Source: Astrocystis sublimbata
Lineage: Eukaryota > Ascomycota > Sordariomycetes > Xylariales > Xylariaceae
Direction of reading: 5' to 3'
Assembly (NCBI GenBank): GCA_022453515.1
Contig: JAJNNY010000018.1
Span: forward strand, 558,001-622,000
DNA length: 64,000 nt
Position numbers and translations under genes: made by a program. The stretch's first letter is position 1. Each line of letters begins with the position of its first letter. Of the stretch, positions 24,674-36,310 are shown piece by piece. The notes under the pieces are model-generated. The model had not been told where the DNA came from. It did not search any database and was given only the letters and a program-made list of their open reading frames with translations.

Positions 24674-27476
24674 ATGTCGGCAGCCATCATGGCGGCAGTG
24701 GATAGCCTCGATGGTGCAACGGGCGAACTTCCATCGCCCCCCTTCATCCTCGTCCCTGGGCTCCCTAATTTTAGAGATGCTGGCGGCTACGAGGTGATAT
24801 CTGATCCGACCGGCACGTATTCCTCGGAAGGGAAGCGTAGGACCAATATTGTCCGCCGGGGCATTCTGTTCAGGGCGTCAGAGGTCGGTGCTACTACCCC
24901 TATTTTTACGGGATATCATGGATTTTCGGTAGTCCTTTGTCGTTAATCATTGCAACGACAACTACTAATTCCAGAGCCCGGATAGCCCTCCAAACTGACC
25001 GACGACGGGGCTATACAACTGAGCCAACAGCTTGGCATCAAAGTAGTCTACGATCTGCGGTCCCCCGTCGAGATTGCGCGGGGCTTAGGTACTGGGCATG
25101 GATTTCCCCTTCGTGAGTGGGAAGGTTCTGAGCGGAAGTTCGTTCCCGTTTTCTTGGACCAGGACTACTCGCCAGAGGCCCTGGCTTTGCGATACAAGAA
25201 CTATGCTGCCGAGAGCGAAGAGGTGAGCTACATGTCTGTTTCTGCTTCCGTTTCTATTGCCACGGGCCATCCGTCAAAGTCATACAATGCGCCGACTCAA
25301 GTGATCGCCTGGGCGCTATTGCGTCGTTGCAAGATTTGTTGCAGTGCCGTCAACAATGGCACGGGACTTCCAAGGATGCACAGAGCTGATGCATGGTACT
25401 TATCTGTGCCTCACTCCAGCATTGCTTGCTGAAGCCACAGATGGAACCGTTTCATTCTCGGCTGTTTCAACCGAGAGGGAGATGAGATGAAGGATTTATT
25501 AGGAAGCAGTTTGTGTAACGTCCCGTTCGAGGGAACAGTTGCAGGGAAGTGAGTATGGCGCGGATACAACGTCGTGTGTCATCAAACAACGGTCTTCCAT
25601 GGTTTTTTCATGATGGTGAAGACATCTATCGGGTTCCCCTATATATGCGAATCTGTCATTTTCTGGATTCTGAACATTGGGAGGCACCGTTATCACTCTG
25701 AAGAAGCACCACGTGGAAGTCATGATCAAGACACTAAGCTTGAATCTGCCTGGCTGGACACCGTGTTCAGTAACATCGTGCCGGAAGCCATATCACGAAA
25801 GAAAAGGATTATCCCTATCACAGAATCACACCTCAGCTGCTCCCAAAAATACCTACACTGCAAGGGCGATGTAATCAGCCTGTCGGCAGTACTCTCGACG
25901 TCCACAACCTTCGCGTATAGCACTTCGTACCATAGAATGAGCTTGCTGTCTGCCATGTTGATGAAGCCCACATGCTAAAATTAAGACGACAGGGTTTCAT
26001 CGAAGCATACCAAGACATTTTGAACGCTGCCACCGATCCGTCGAATGAGTTCCAGCCCTTTAAGGCAATTCTGGGCCACTTAGCTGCGGCTCCTGGCGGC
26101 GACTCTGCCCCGTTGGTTCCTTCGCCGTGCCTTGTCCATTGCACAGCGGGTAAGGACCGGACAGGCGTCGTTGTGGCACTAGCGCTCAGCCTATGCGGCG
26201 TACCTGACGAGGCTGTTGTTCATGAATATAAGTGAGCATTCCAAAGACCACCCCAGACACATACCGCCCGGGGCAGACCCCTCCTGGCAAGTGGCTAACA
26301 CTTGCGTTTCCCTACATTCAGCCTGACGGAGATTGGGCTGCGCTCTCGCCTCGAGGAGCTAGTCCGGCATGTTTCAAGCAATCCGAAGATCGGTATAGAT
26401 GTCGAGGGGGCCAAGCGAATGTGCGGTGCCAGGTACGTCCTTGTTTCCTTATCCCATGCCTGTTGTTCATACGCGCCCCCTATGATTTCACATCACGTTA
26501 TTTTTGTTTTTCATTTTCTTCTCTGCTCGATTTAGACTTCCTCATGGCAATCATTGCCCTTTTCGTATGTCCGCGAATCCAAAAAGGACTAAATTTTCCG
26601 ATTTTCCGATGGGGGCCGTTCGAATATGCACAACCGGCGAGAATAGCAGCACCTAGCGCCGAAGTGGCAGCCTGTCGACAAGGCCCATCCCGGGGTTTGG
26701 GGGCCACGGGGCGTCAAAAAGATCAACACAATACCAGAATAGAAAACAGGCGAGGAGCAAGATGACCGCAAGAGCTTTTGTTTCCGGATCCGTCACCGAT
26801 GCAGCTTTTGCGGGTCTGCTGCGATCTTCGCATGGCAGATAGATGTCGAAGCCAGACAGACAGACCATAGTCATCCAACACCCCCGCCAAACCCCCATCT
26901 CACTTTCTCTCCTGCCCCAAAGTTCGAAACGTCTTCACTTCTTAATAGGCCTAGTGGACCGCAAGCCCCCAGAACTCCTTCCCAAGCTGTCCCTCGACCA
27001 GCGTCTTACGGGGGGCTAAAACGCCAACCAGGCATACTAGTCAACTGCCATGTTGAAATACAAAAGTCATCCCATGATCGAGGGCTATGAAGAGACTGAT
27101 GCTCTCGACGGGCGGGCTATGTCGAGAGTCTCACCGCCTCTCTCTTTCTCTCTCTCAAAACCCTACACACCCCCCACATCGAAATTGCCCTCCCCTCCGT
27201 CCTCTCGAGTTGCCTACCTAGGTAGTCTACTACTCCCAATGCGGATTCACCTGGGGCCGTAAAACCCTCGCTAACGCACGCCCGGGTTCCAGGAAAGAGG
27301 CAATGCTAGGCACTCTGGCCCGTATCCGAAAACAGCACGGGTCTGTCGAGCAATGCGTGATCGATCTGGGCATACTCACCCAACAAGGCATCGAGCAGCT
27401 GCGGAAAAACCTGATCGTCGAAGTCGATGAGGATGAAGTGATCCGGTGGCAAGACCATGTTGTCGCCGCGCTATGA
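24674..27476 (+). CDS. Tyrosine-phosphatase-family protein (Y_phosphatase3) with two long introns
   Basis: Five exons (24674-24883, 24986-25222, 25993-26231, 26322-26432, 27293-27476) encode 326 residues with every join in phase. The N-terminus has PGLPNFRDAGGY and RRGILFRASE, then PSKLTDDG and KVVYDLRSPVE, the typical start of this family. The P-loop is HCTAGKDRTGV, with catalytic Cys199 and Arg205, so the enzyme looks active. The C-terminal exon gives MLGTLARIRKQHGSVEQCV, which matches the expected family tail and proves that the distant exon belongs here. Such proteins dephosphorylate tyrosine residues or, in some members, phosphoinositides; the substrate is unknown. Introns 1 and 3 are about 100 and 90 bp, but introns 2 and 4 are 770 and 860 bp. 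The first donor (GTCGGT) is weak. Confidence 0.88.
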
Positions 27477-27853
27477 AGATGGGTATGAAGACGAAGACAC
27501 AGTGTGGTGCAGCGCCTCTTAATCGCATGTTACACGCGGTTGATGAGTTCAATTGGGTATATTTGTGGATGCCATGTTTGTACATAGCAAAGATCAAGAC
27601 ACATACAGGTTTTGTATATACACATCTAGATAGATGGGGCAGTCGAACGCCAGCTAATGTCCGCTATAACCTGACATTGCGTTACGTGATGGTGCCATTT
27701 AGGCAGCTGTTCATTCCCATAGGACCATTACTATGAGCATGCTTCATCACATGGGGAGATATTTCCCTGACCACCAATATGCACTGTTGATACACACACA
27801 CATACACACACATACGCAAAGGAGCCCACCGGAGCCACTTGCCAAGCAAGGAT
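27477..27853. other. Short convergent 3' spacer
   Basis: The 3' ends of the phosphatase (plus) and the mitoribosomal gene (minus) meet here. It contains a short (CACA)n stretch near 27793-27812. Nothing else was seen. Confidence 0.5.
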
Positions 27854-29096
27854 CTACGGTACCGAGGTGGGGATCTTGATCTGGTGGTCCTTGGACCGAT
27901 CGTCGTGCGGCGCACCATAGCGCCAGCCGACGGCATTGCGTGCCTTTCCCTTGGAGCCGACGTTCTCCGAGTTGAACATCTTGAACCTGAATTCGAAGCG
28001 CTCGGTGTTGACGCGCTGGGTCATCTTCTCCTCGCGGGCGACCTTGGCTGCCTGTTTCTCGGCAGCCTTGCGCTCAGACTCCATGGCGGCCTGCTTGAAG
28101 CGCTCGGAGGCGTCCCACACAGGCAGACCCTGTAAGACGTCCCGCTCCATCTGGATGAGTTCGGGATGCGGCACTCGCTGATCAGGCGAGAGTAGAGTCT
28201 CGTGGAAGGCCTTGGCGGCATCTTCTCGGGTGAAGTGCCGCGACTCCGACGTCGGCCAGAAGATCTGCTGCATGGTGTAGGGGTGTACATGCAGCTCGTT
28301 AATGGGCTCGAATGGTTTACCGGATCGAGTGCGGTTGATACTATGGGTAGGGAGCATTGATAGCACGGCCCGCGCATACGGCTTGGCTAGCAGCTTTTTC
28401 TAACATGACGAGGAAGGGTTAGCCCAAGCCGCGGGTAGGAAGAGAGGTCCAGTAGAGCAACGAAGTGTGTGGGTATTTGGGTCAGAGAGGCTCGCAACAG
28501 CATTTTGTAACCATGTAGTTTGTCTTCAAGACTTATCGAATTGGTTTGTTGAGATCATCATATTACAACCGGAGGGGCAGAAGCATAAAGCATAGTATGG
28601 CGCAGCTTACCTTGGCTATCCAGTCCTTCTCGACCTCCTTCAACCGCACGATGGCGGCAACCCTACGGATGTCGACGCCATGCTCAGCAGACACGGCCTT
28701 GATGGTCTCGCCATCCCGCATGATCTTCTCCCATATGATCTCACGCGCCTTGTCGTCGAGAACCCCGTGGTTTTTGAAGAGCATATTTTGAGGGAACGGG
28801 TTGTTCGTCGGCACATCCCCGCCGCCGTCGAGGTCGGTTAGGTATTGAGGCTTGCCCGCCGGTCTGCGGAACCTGCGACCGGCATTCCTTTCCCACTCCC
28901 GGAACTGACGACGTATCTTTGTGAACTTGGGCCGGCTGGCAGTGGTCGAGAAGGCTGCGACGGCGGGCACATGCGACGGCGACGGCGGTGACAGCGTCAA
29001 CGACGGGTGTGCTACGGCCGACCAGCGCGCTGCGCCGATGCCCGTGCTCACGACGGAGGGTCTGGCGACCATGGACAAAGGTATTATCGGTGGCAT
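27854..29096 (-). CDS. Mitochondrial small-subunit ribosomal protein mS45-like (Bot1/Mrps35)
   Basis: Two exons (29096-28611, 28399-27854) encode 343 residues. The intron has a GTAAGC donor and TTAG acceptor and joins WIAK to KKLLAKPYARAVLSM. The N-terminal 50 residues are rich in Arg, Ser and Ala with few acids and end in an AFSTTASRPKF presequence-like junction, indicating import into the matrix. The body includes RQFREWERNAGRRFRRPAGK, LFKNHGVLDDKAREIIWEKI and VDIRRVAAIVRLKEVEKDW, followed by HVHPYTMQQIFWPTSESRHF. This matches my memory of the Bot1p family, the fungal mitoribosomal protein mS45. The C-terminus is basic. A second in-frame ATG (residue 9) is also possible. The family name is from recognition, not alignment. 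Confidence 0.75.
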
Positions 29097-30978
29097 TGCA
29101 ATGTCCTCTCTCTCAACCCCCCGAGGACAGCAAGCTGAGGAAAGAAGAATTGGAGGTGGGAGAGCTGGCGGATTTTGGTGATGACTTATTTTTATTTGCT
29201 CCGCTGCGGTCCCTCTTCTGCGCTAGGTTGGAAAACTGCCCAGGTGCCCTGTTAGCGTCGGTCTTCGGATTAACCATTCATCACAGTACATACCTAGAGG
29301 TTGTCTCCCTAGGTAATACGGGGTACCTAGAGAGGGCCTTGCAGCGGAGGTACAAAGTACCTATCAATGTGGTCAATGCTTCTTGCCCGCCCCCAGGAGC
29401 AGATCTCGGCAAGGATGAGTTGAACCTCGGGGCTACCTATATTGCAGGGACTGCACATGTACTCGTACAGTACAACCTTACGAGAATACGATTTGGTATC
29501 ACTACACGCTTTATTCTAGGAGATATCTACAGTAGGTATCTTTCTGAAAGTGGGCATTCTCGGGCATGTATCTAGCATCCTAGGTACGTATGAAATCCAT
29601 ATCTTCTTGACAGGACCTCGGAGCGACGTTATCATAATTGTATCCAAACGGATCTACCGCCAAGTGGTGGCAAATGCATCTTGAGTTACCTTTGTAACCC
29701 AAACATTCTGTCTGCTATCATTCCTGGCAAGTCGCGACAGGGATGCATCAAGCATGGCTTACGCATACCGCATTCCACCAATCTGGCTTTTAGTCGATTC
29801 CTCATTCTTATGCACTTCGAACTTCTGACGAGCAGTCGGGTCGGAGCCAACCTTGACTGCGATGCAGTGAATTTACTAAGTAGGTAAATAAGTACCTATT
29901 AGTGCATACCTACCTCATCCCCTTACAGATAGAGCTGTCTTCCAAGGTTAGACCTCGAGCACGGCTTGAGGTCGGTTTGCACCACTTACAAGTCGCTGTA
30001 AGCCCCTGTTTATTAGGCGATTGATGCGACTGGACGCTGCCCGTATGCAGCAAACGATCACGATCTCTGGACGACGCTGCATCGCTGCATCGCTGCACGT
30101 CAGGTGTTATCCCATTAGGGACAACGCTTTCCCAACCAGCAGGGGACAACCCATGCCTCACCCAAGCATCCAAACATCCAAGCTCGCCCCCAGCAACCTC
30201 TTCCAACGCGGCACACGCATAATTATGGTTCACCATCCCGGGCGGAGGTGCTGCTGCTGAAAGGTTGGAGCGCCCATGGCTTGTAACACTAACACTGGTA
30301 ATTACTTAACTTAGTACAAGTAGGTAGGTAGGAAGTACTGTGTAGAGCGAGCGAACGCGCGAGAGGTAGCAAGCAGCTCGCATGCCGGACCCGACGTGTG
30401 CCATAAAGCAGTATCACTGGTCGTGTACTCGTGTACGTGTAGCAGCATCTGCAGCATCTGCACCATCTGCACCATCTGCACCATCTGCACCATCTGCACC
30501 ATCTGCAACATCTGCATCGTCTACAGTAGGTAGGAGTGTGCGGGTGCACAGCACCGCGTATTGCTGCCGCAGGTACTCGACAGCAACGGTTAAGTGACAA
30601 AGTTTTATACCTTTGCCATCGGCCGTGTTTATCCTGCTGCACCTCACATGCCGACCGGCATACGCATCCCTATCTCATCTGGACACTCACACTCGCGCTC
30701 ACGCTCACGCTCACGCTCCCACTGTCTTTCTTGTCGAACCGCCACACATGCATTATCACTCATGTCTTGGATCAGAAACCTTCGAAGATAGCACCGACGC
30801 GCCCATCACTTCACCTCGCTGTTTCGTTGGTTTTCATACCGCAGCCTTCCAGCATAGTGACGGCACACATTTAAACATGCAGACGATTTGCGCGAGGACT
30901 TGATGCCGATCAGACGAACACGCGCACTAAGCTGCCAGTGGGAGCCACGAGCTGCTACGAACAGCCACAGCAGCAGCC
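29097..30978. promoter_or_regulatory. Shared divergent promoter region of mS45-like gene and SSK1
   Basis: A 1.9-kb region between two divergent starts. The SSK1-proximal half contains a 9-bp minisatellite (30442-30520) and (CGCTCA)n sequence near 30690-30718, with several short upstream ATGs and a low-complexity CT-rich leader. TAGGTA/TACCTA motifs recur at 29300-29350, 29880-29912 and 30322-30334. No specific binding site was identified. Confidence 0.45.
30442..30520. repeat. 9-bp minisatellite (CATCTGCAC)n
   Basis: About eight head-to-tail copies of a 9-bp unit (CATCTGCAC, with CATCTGCAG and CATCTGCAA variants) lie roughly 460 bp upstream of the SSK1 start. Spurious ORFs on both strands arise from the unit being a multiple of three. 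Confidence 0.9.
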
Positions 30979-33743
30979 ATGGCCAGCCTCCGAGAGCGCA
31001 TCAAGGCCACGCTGCTGCGTCGGGACAGCAGACAGAAATCGCCGGCGCCTAGTAAGACCAGCTCCAAGCGAGATTGTACGTCGAGCGCCAGCACGCAGAC
31101 GCAGCCAGGTGACGTGAACTCGGAAGAACATGGCCGTCTTCGAAGCCGCGGGAGCCACAGGAGCTTGATTCCCGAACGGACGACCAGCCGAGGTAGGCTG
31201 CCCCGGCTGCTTAGCTATACCAGCAGAAAGGACAGTAAAAACAACACAACTACCAATCTATCGCACAGCGCTGCGCCTGGTGGAAATGCCGATGCCGATG
31301 CCGATGCCGATGCCGACACTGAGGGTGGTGGCAATGCCAACGGCGGTGGCCATGATGGGAATGAGGAGGTTGTTGATGATGGGCCGCCCCAGGGCGAGTG
31401 TGGCCAGGCTGTTGTCGAGGAGGATCGTGGTGTCCAACCCGTGGACGGCTCGACGGTGCCAGCAGCACCAGCACCAGCTCCAGCAGCTCAAGCAGCAGGC
31501 CCAGACGCTAACAACGTTGACGCTAACGTCGCTCCACCACCGCTACTGCCCGCTGAACCGCACCCGCCGAGCCCGCTACAACGGGCATCACAAGCACCTG
31601 ACTCGAGCACTACCACTGCTGCTAGTGCCGCCGAGCCGTGCATGGGTGCCGGTGCGCAAGGCCTCGCAGCTCTCAGCACCCCAAGTGCTGATGTTGTGAT
31701 TCCCTCGTCCATCAACACCACCACCACCACCTCGACCACCTCGACCACCACCGTTGCCGCTGTTGCTACCACCGCCGCCGCACTTCCCAGTATCCACGAA
31801 CAACCCGCAACACCGCCAACTGTGCCCACTGCTGCTGCCCCAGCCCACCTCGAATCCGAAGTCGCATCGCCCATCCCCCGCGCTGCTGTCGTTTTCAACA
31901 CCAACATCAACCCCAACGCCGAGCGCGATCGCGATCGTGACCGTGACCGCGACCGTCAGCACAGCACTATCCCGCCCGAGCTCATCCACTCCAATCCCGC
32001 GCTTCTCACGCCCCCAGCCACCTCTCAAGAACTCTCCAAGCCGCCACTGCCCTCGACACCTGCTCTTCTTGCTCGTCCCTCCGCACCGCTGAGAAGCCAG
32101 AGCATTCTGCCAGCCAACCAGCACAAGTTCGTCAGAGCCCTCCTCAATGGCCCTGTGCTCGACTCCGATCTAGACGCCGCCGCCAGCATATACCAGCGAG
32201 ATCCCCTGCTCGGCATGGTCAGCCGAAAGATCTGGGTCAAGCGACCCCTCGCATCGGCTACGCTGATCACCATCACTGAGGACGACCTTGTCGACGATGT
32301 GCGGGACCAGGTCCTCAGGAAATACGGCAACTCCCTCGGCCGCCAGTACGACGCCCCGGACCTGACCATACGCATATGCAATCGGGAACAGCAGTCGAGC
32401 CGCACCCTCCAGCCCGACGAGCCCATTTCCCGCGTCATCGACTCCTACTACGCCAACGGCCAGAGTGTCGACGACGCCTTGCTCATCGACATCCCCTCGC
32501 GCAGGACCCCCAAGGCATCGCCAAACCCCAGGTTCTATGCTGACGATCGACCCCATGAATCTGGGACCGACTACTTCCCCCCTTTCCACCCGTCCTTTAC
32601 TCACCATACTGTGTCGACGACCCATGTGAACGGTTCGCACGCGCCTCACTTCCCACCCTCCATGAGCAGCATCGTCGCCGGGAGCCAACTTCCACAAGTG
32701 CCCTCTCCAGGCGGATCCAGGCGGCTGGCCCTCAACCGCCCCAACCTGCAGGGAATGCACACGGCCTCGCCCGTCTCCACCGTCCCCAACAGCCATCCCC
32801 CGCAGGCAGGACCCACGTCCACCGGTACGCACAAATATCCAAGACCGGTACGCTCAAGGACTCATTCAGGTGCTTCTTCAGAACAATCCAACCAGCAACC
32901 CGCAGCTCCCGCGATCCCTACCCCTCCCCCCGTCGAACGGACTGCTACTCCCCCTCTGCGCACCTCATCCCCCAGGCCGTCTGTCCGGACAAAGAAGAAG
33001 AGAACCGTTGAACCCGCCCCAGCATTGACGTCCAACCTTCAACTGGATATCGCCGTGCCACCCATCAACATCCTTATTGTCGAAGACAACGTGATCAATC
33101 TCCGCCTGCTGGAGGCCTTTGTCAAACGACTCAAGGTCCGATGGCAAACAGCCGTAAACGGGAAGGAGGCCGTCGACAAGTGGCGCGCTGGTGGCTTCCA
33201 CTTGGTGCTCATGGATATTCAGCTTCCCATCATGAACGGTCTTGACGCTACGCGCGAGATCCGCAGGATTGAGAAAGTCAACTCGATTGGCGTCTTCTCC
33301 TCCTCCGCTAGCAGCCCACCAGAAGAACTAGCGCCTGAAGTGGCTGAGGAGGACAGGCTGGCGAACACGGAGATGTTCAAGAGTCCCGTCATCATCGTCG
33401 CGCTGACGGCGAGTTCCCTGCAGAGCGATCGAGAAGGGGCTTTAGCAGCCGGATGTAATGATTTCTTGACAAAGGTAAGTCGTGCTCCGGTCGGCTTCTC
33501 ACGGAGAAGTAAGTTGTTCAAAGTTTCGTGCTAACGTTTTGGGGGTAGCCTGTAAACTTTGACTGGTTACAGCGAAAAGTCAAGGAATGGGGCTGCATGC
33601 AGGCCTTGATCGATTTTGACGGCTGGCGAAAGTGGAAGGACTTCTCGCAGAAGACGCAGGCCGAGGACGCGGCAAAGAAAGCCCTCGCTGCCAAAGCCAA
33701 GCCGGCCAAGAAGAATCGAGCACCGTTGGCTGCCGCCGCTTAG
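30979..33743 (+). CDS. SSK1: Ssk1-type response regulator of the HOG stress pathway
   Basis: Two exons (30979-33474, 33549-33743) encode 896 residues; the GT-AG intron joins FLTK to PVNFDWL. Residues 1-690 are disordered and rich in Ser, Pro, Ala and Thr, with an (AD)n tract near residue 105 and an RD repeat near 315. A moderately conserved central part (FVRALLNGPVLDSDLDAAAS and the following region) is typical of fungal Ssk1. The receiver domain runs from about 696 to the 850s: INILIVEDN with the acidic pair, phosphoacceptor Asp746 in LVLMDIQLPIMNG, the conserved Thr of ALTAS and the Lys of TKP. The Ser/Pro-rich loop before the ALTAS strand is a known Ssk1 feature. Ssk1 receives phosphate from the histidine-kinase phosphorelay (Ypd1) and, when unphosphorylated, activates the Ssk2/22-type MAPKKK. 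It acts in cytosol and nucleus. Confidence 0.96.
31288..31316. repeat. In-frame hexanucleotide microsatellite (GCCGAT)n in SSK1
   Basis: Nearly five copies of GCCGAT encode an Ala-Asp repeat in the disordered N-terminal part of Ssk1. The length can vary without breaking the frame. Confidence 0.9.
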
Positions 33744-36310
33744 GAATCCGGGACCGAGTCCGAGTCTTCAAGTGTCTTGAACGGCGAAAGAAACTGAAGA
33801 CTGCGTTCTATGTCCGTTATGGACAGAGGTGTAAAATCTTGCGGGTGCCTATTGGCATGGCACTTGCGTTAATACCGGTTCCTCCTCTCCCCTTGCAAGC
33901 ACAACGAAGCTTCTTGGGATACAATAACTTATCTACCCATGTACAGTGTTTACAAGTAGAGCATGCCTTTTAATCAACACACCTTTACTTTGTACGATGG
34001 AATTGCAAACGAAGAAAGGGGTCGAGGACTATCAATATGGGTGGAGTACTACAAAATGCCTTGTAGGGGCGTGGGACAGAGCCCGAAACCAATTCTTTTT
34101 CTCGTTTATTTTCTATATTTTTGGTTACAGGATAATATCCTATTTTTGATATCCTGAATTCGTTGCTTACTTCTTTGAGGAGAAAAGGCAAGCAAAGTCA
34201 AAGTGTTTAGGGCAATAAATACACGGAAACGAAACAAAGGGGACCGACCATTGATTCGAACACGAGAGAATTGTGTAAGGATGGCTGGTTGGGACGGGGC
34301 GGAAACCGCAGCCTTGGCACAGGTTTGCTGGGCTGGGTAGATACACGCATGGAATGAGAAACAAACGATGATGCCTGGGAAGGCAGTGCGAAGATGGCAC
34401 TGGGATCTACACTAGGAACCCCTGGGTAATTACTTAATTATTGGGATCTCGAGTAGCAATGATAAACTATCGTGCTCGAGGTCGAGGGTCTCGAACATCT
34501 CGCTATGAGTATAACTACTGGAAGAGTTGCTGATTGTTATTGTTTGTAATACGTGCCGTGTTTCGATGTTGAGATTAGCGTAAAATGCTAAACAAGAAGA
34601 ATATAATATCCATCTTCCTGGCCTGAGTGATGACCTGGCTTAGACTCGTGTATGAGGCTGGCGTATGCGCCTGCTAGTATTATTCTCAATTATTTTCATG
34701 CATTGAGAGGTGGAAGTATTACAGATGTCTAGGAAACATGGATTTCACTTGAATTGGGAAGAGTAGATCTAGGTGCCAATGCTATGTGACTGAGTAATTA
34801 AAGATTCATTTACTCCTCCCATCTATGATACGGAACGTGTGGAAGTCCGGATCTTGACTACAGGAATCTACCAAGCGCTGTGTCGTCAGCGGGAATATCT
34901 GGTCTACTCATAATTAGTATTAGTGACAATGTGGCCTGAGGCAAACGTGCCGTTCGCATTGCAAGAGCCCAGTCTCCGTTTGGTCGGCACTCTTCTTCTA
35001 TTACATGCTCGAAGCGCGGCGTTTTGAGCGGCTGTCTACGTTGATATACGGAACGTCCGATGGGCTCACTCTCTGGAAGCTTCGTAGATAGGGCACTCTG
35101 TTTAGATGTAGCAGGCAGTAAAAAGACACTGCGAGCAGCAAGTGAGCTCAAATACTCAATAGCACTCTCGATATCTTTTGGTAATATGCAGCAACGAATT
35201 ACCAATGGGCCAAGCAATAATGAGTTGCGTATCCCAAAAAATGCAAGTCTGTCACGGTTTGTAGCAAGTGACTTTAGACAGATAAGTATCCTACTTGACG
35301 ACATTCCGTCTTTTAATAATTATTGGCGTGGCATAGTCCTGCATTATCCTTCCCTCTAAAACATCAGGTATACATTAATTAATAAAATACGGGTAGGGTT
35401 TAAAGTAATTGCGCTGTAAAACTTACTTGTTGAATTTCCGGAACCCACGTTCTTGATAGTAGTCGCCTTCGTCTCCTTTGAAAACAACAAGAACGGAGGT
35501 CCTCCACACCGTAATTACCTAGGTATGTTTTAAATGACATACGTGTTATTATCCGCTAAGTATAAGCTGTTTGAAAGTTTGAAAGTCCACTATTACCATG
35601 TTGTTACAGCTTTTACATGTTATCTCGGCTCGAGTATTACCTGACATGCTGAATCCTGCTAGGCAAAGTTTTACACCGTGCACTTCCATGTGAAAGAGGC
35701 TCATTCACCATCAAGCACGAGTATCTTGAGAAGATTGTCACTGGCTTCAACAATAACCTAGCAAGTCATATATTGTCATACTCGGCCCTGTAGTCAATCA
35801 AGTTCTCTCTCATGGCTCCCAACCCCTTAGTCAGCAGTTGCCAATGCAAGCAATGTCATATGTTAGGTAGATATATAACACATCTCATATCAAAATACCC
35901 CATAAACTTTGAGCTAATCCACGACAGTCAATTGCGTTAGTGATAAGCCTGCCAATTGCGCGTACGCTGGAGTGAGAATGATAACGTCTCACGATATCTT
36001 CTCCGACATATTCAGTGAGTGCTCGGAATCCAACCTAATCATTCGTCTATACTTCACTAACTAGTATCTCATTGTAGTATGCTATGTCTACTACTATTAT
36101 ATATTGCGCCTCATTGATTACCAGTGACGAGGAAGCTCGCACTCACTCTAAATGTGATGATCTGATTGGACCCACGATATAACAAGCGCTCTGATGGGTC
36201 CACCGGCTGCAGAAGGTTAATCGATCAAATGCAGCTTGAAAAGCCCATTCAGACTGTTGGATCTAATCATGTAATAATACCAACAATCACTTTTCTTCCA
36301 CCAGCCCACC
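33744..36310. other. AT-richer intergenic region
   Basis: I see no supportable gene. A 148-codon minus-strand frame (34858-35304) is unrecognised and may be chance. Base composition is clearly more AT-rich than around SSK1, and the segment continues to about 38.5 kb around the kinase-like gene. Confidence 0.4.

Noticed and set aside
26232..26765. 177-codon plus-strand frame
   Set aside because: Spans phosphatase introns 3 and 4 and exon 4 in the wrong frame; the correct frame is fixed by the family sequence.
30311..30642. Met-Gln-Leu and Ala-Pro-Ser repeat proteins
   Set aside because: Frames created by the 9-bp minisatellite, not genes.
31588..32124. 178-codon minus-strand Gly-rich frame
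   Set aside because: Antisense shadow of the SSK1 coding exon.
34858..35304. 148-codon minus-strand frame in AT-rich DNA
   Set aside because: Unrecognised; could be a relic, but nothing beyond length supports it.
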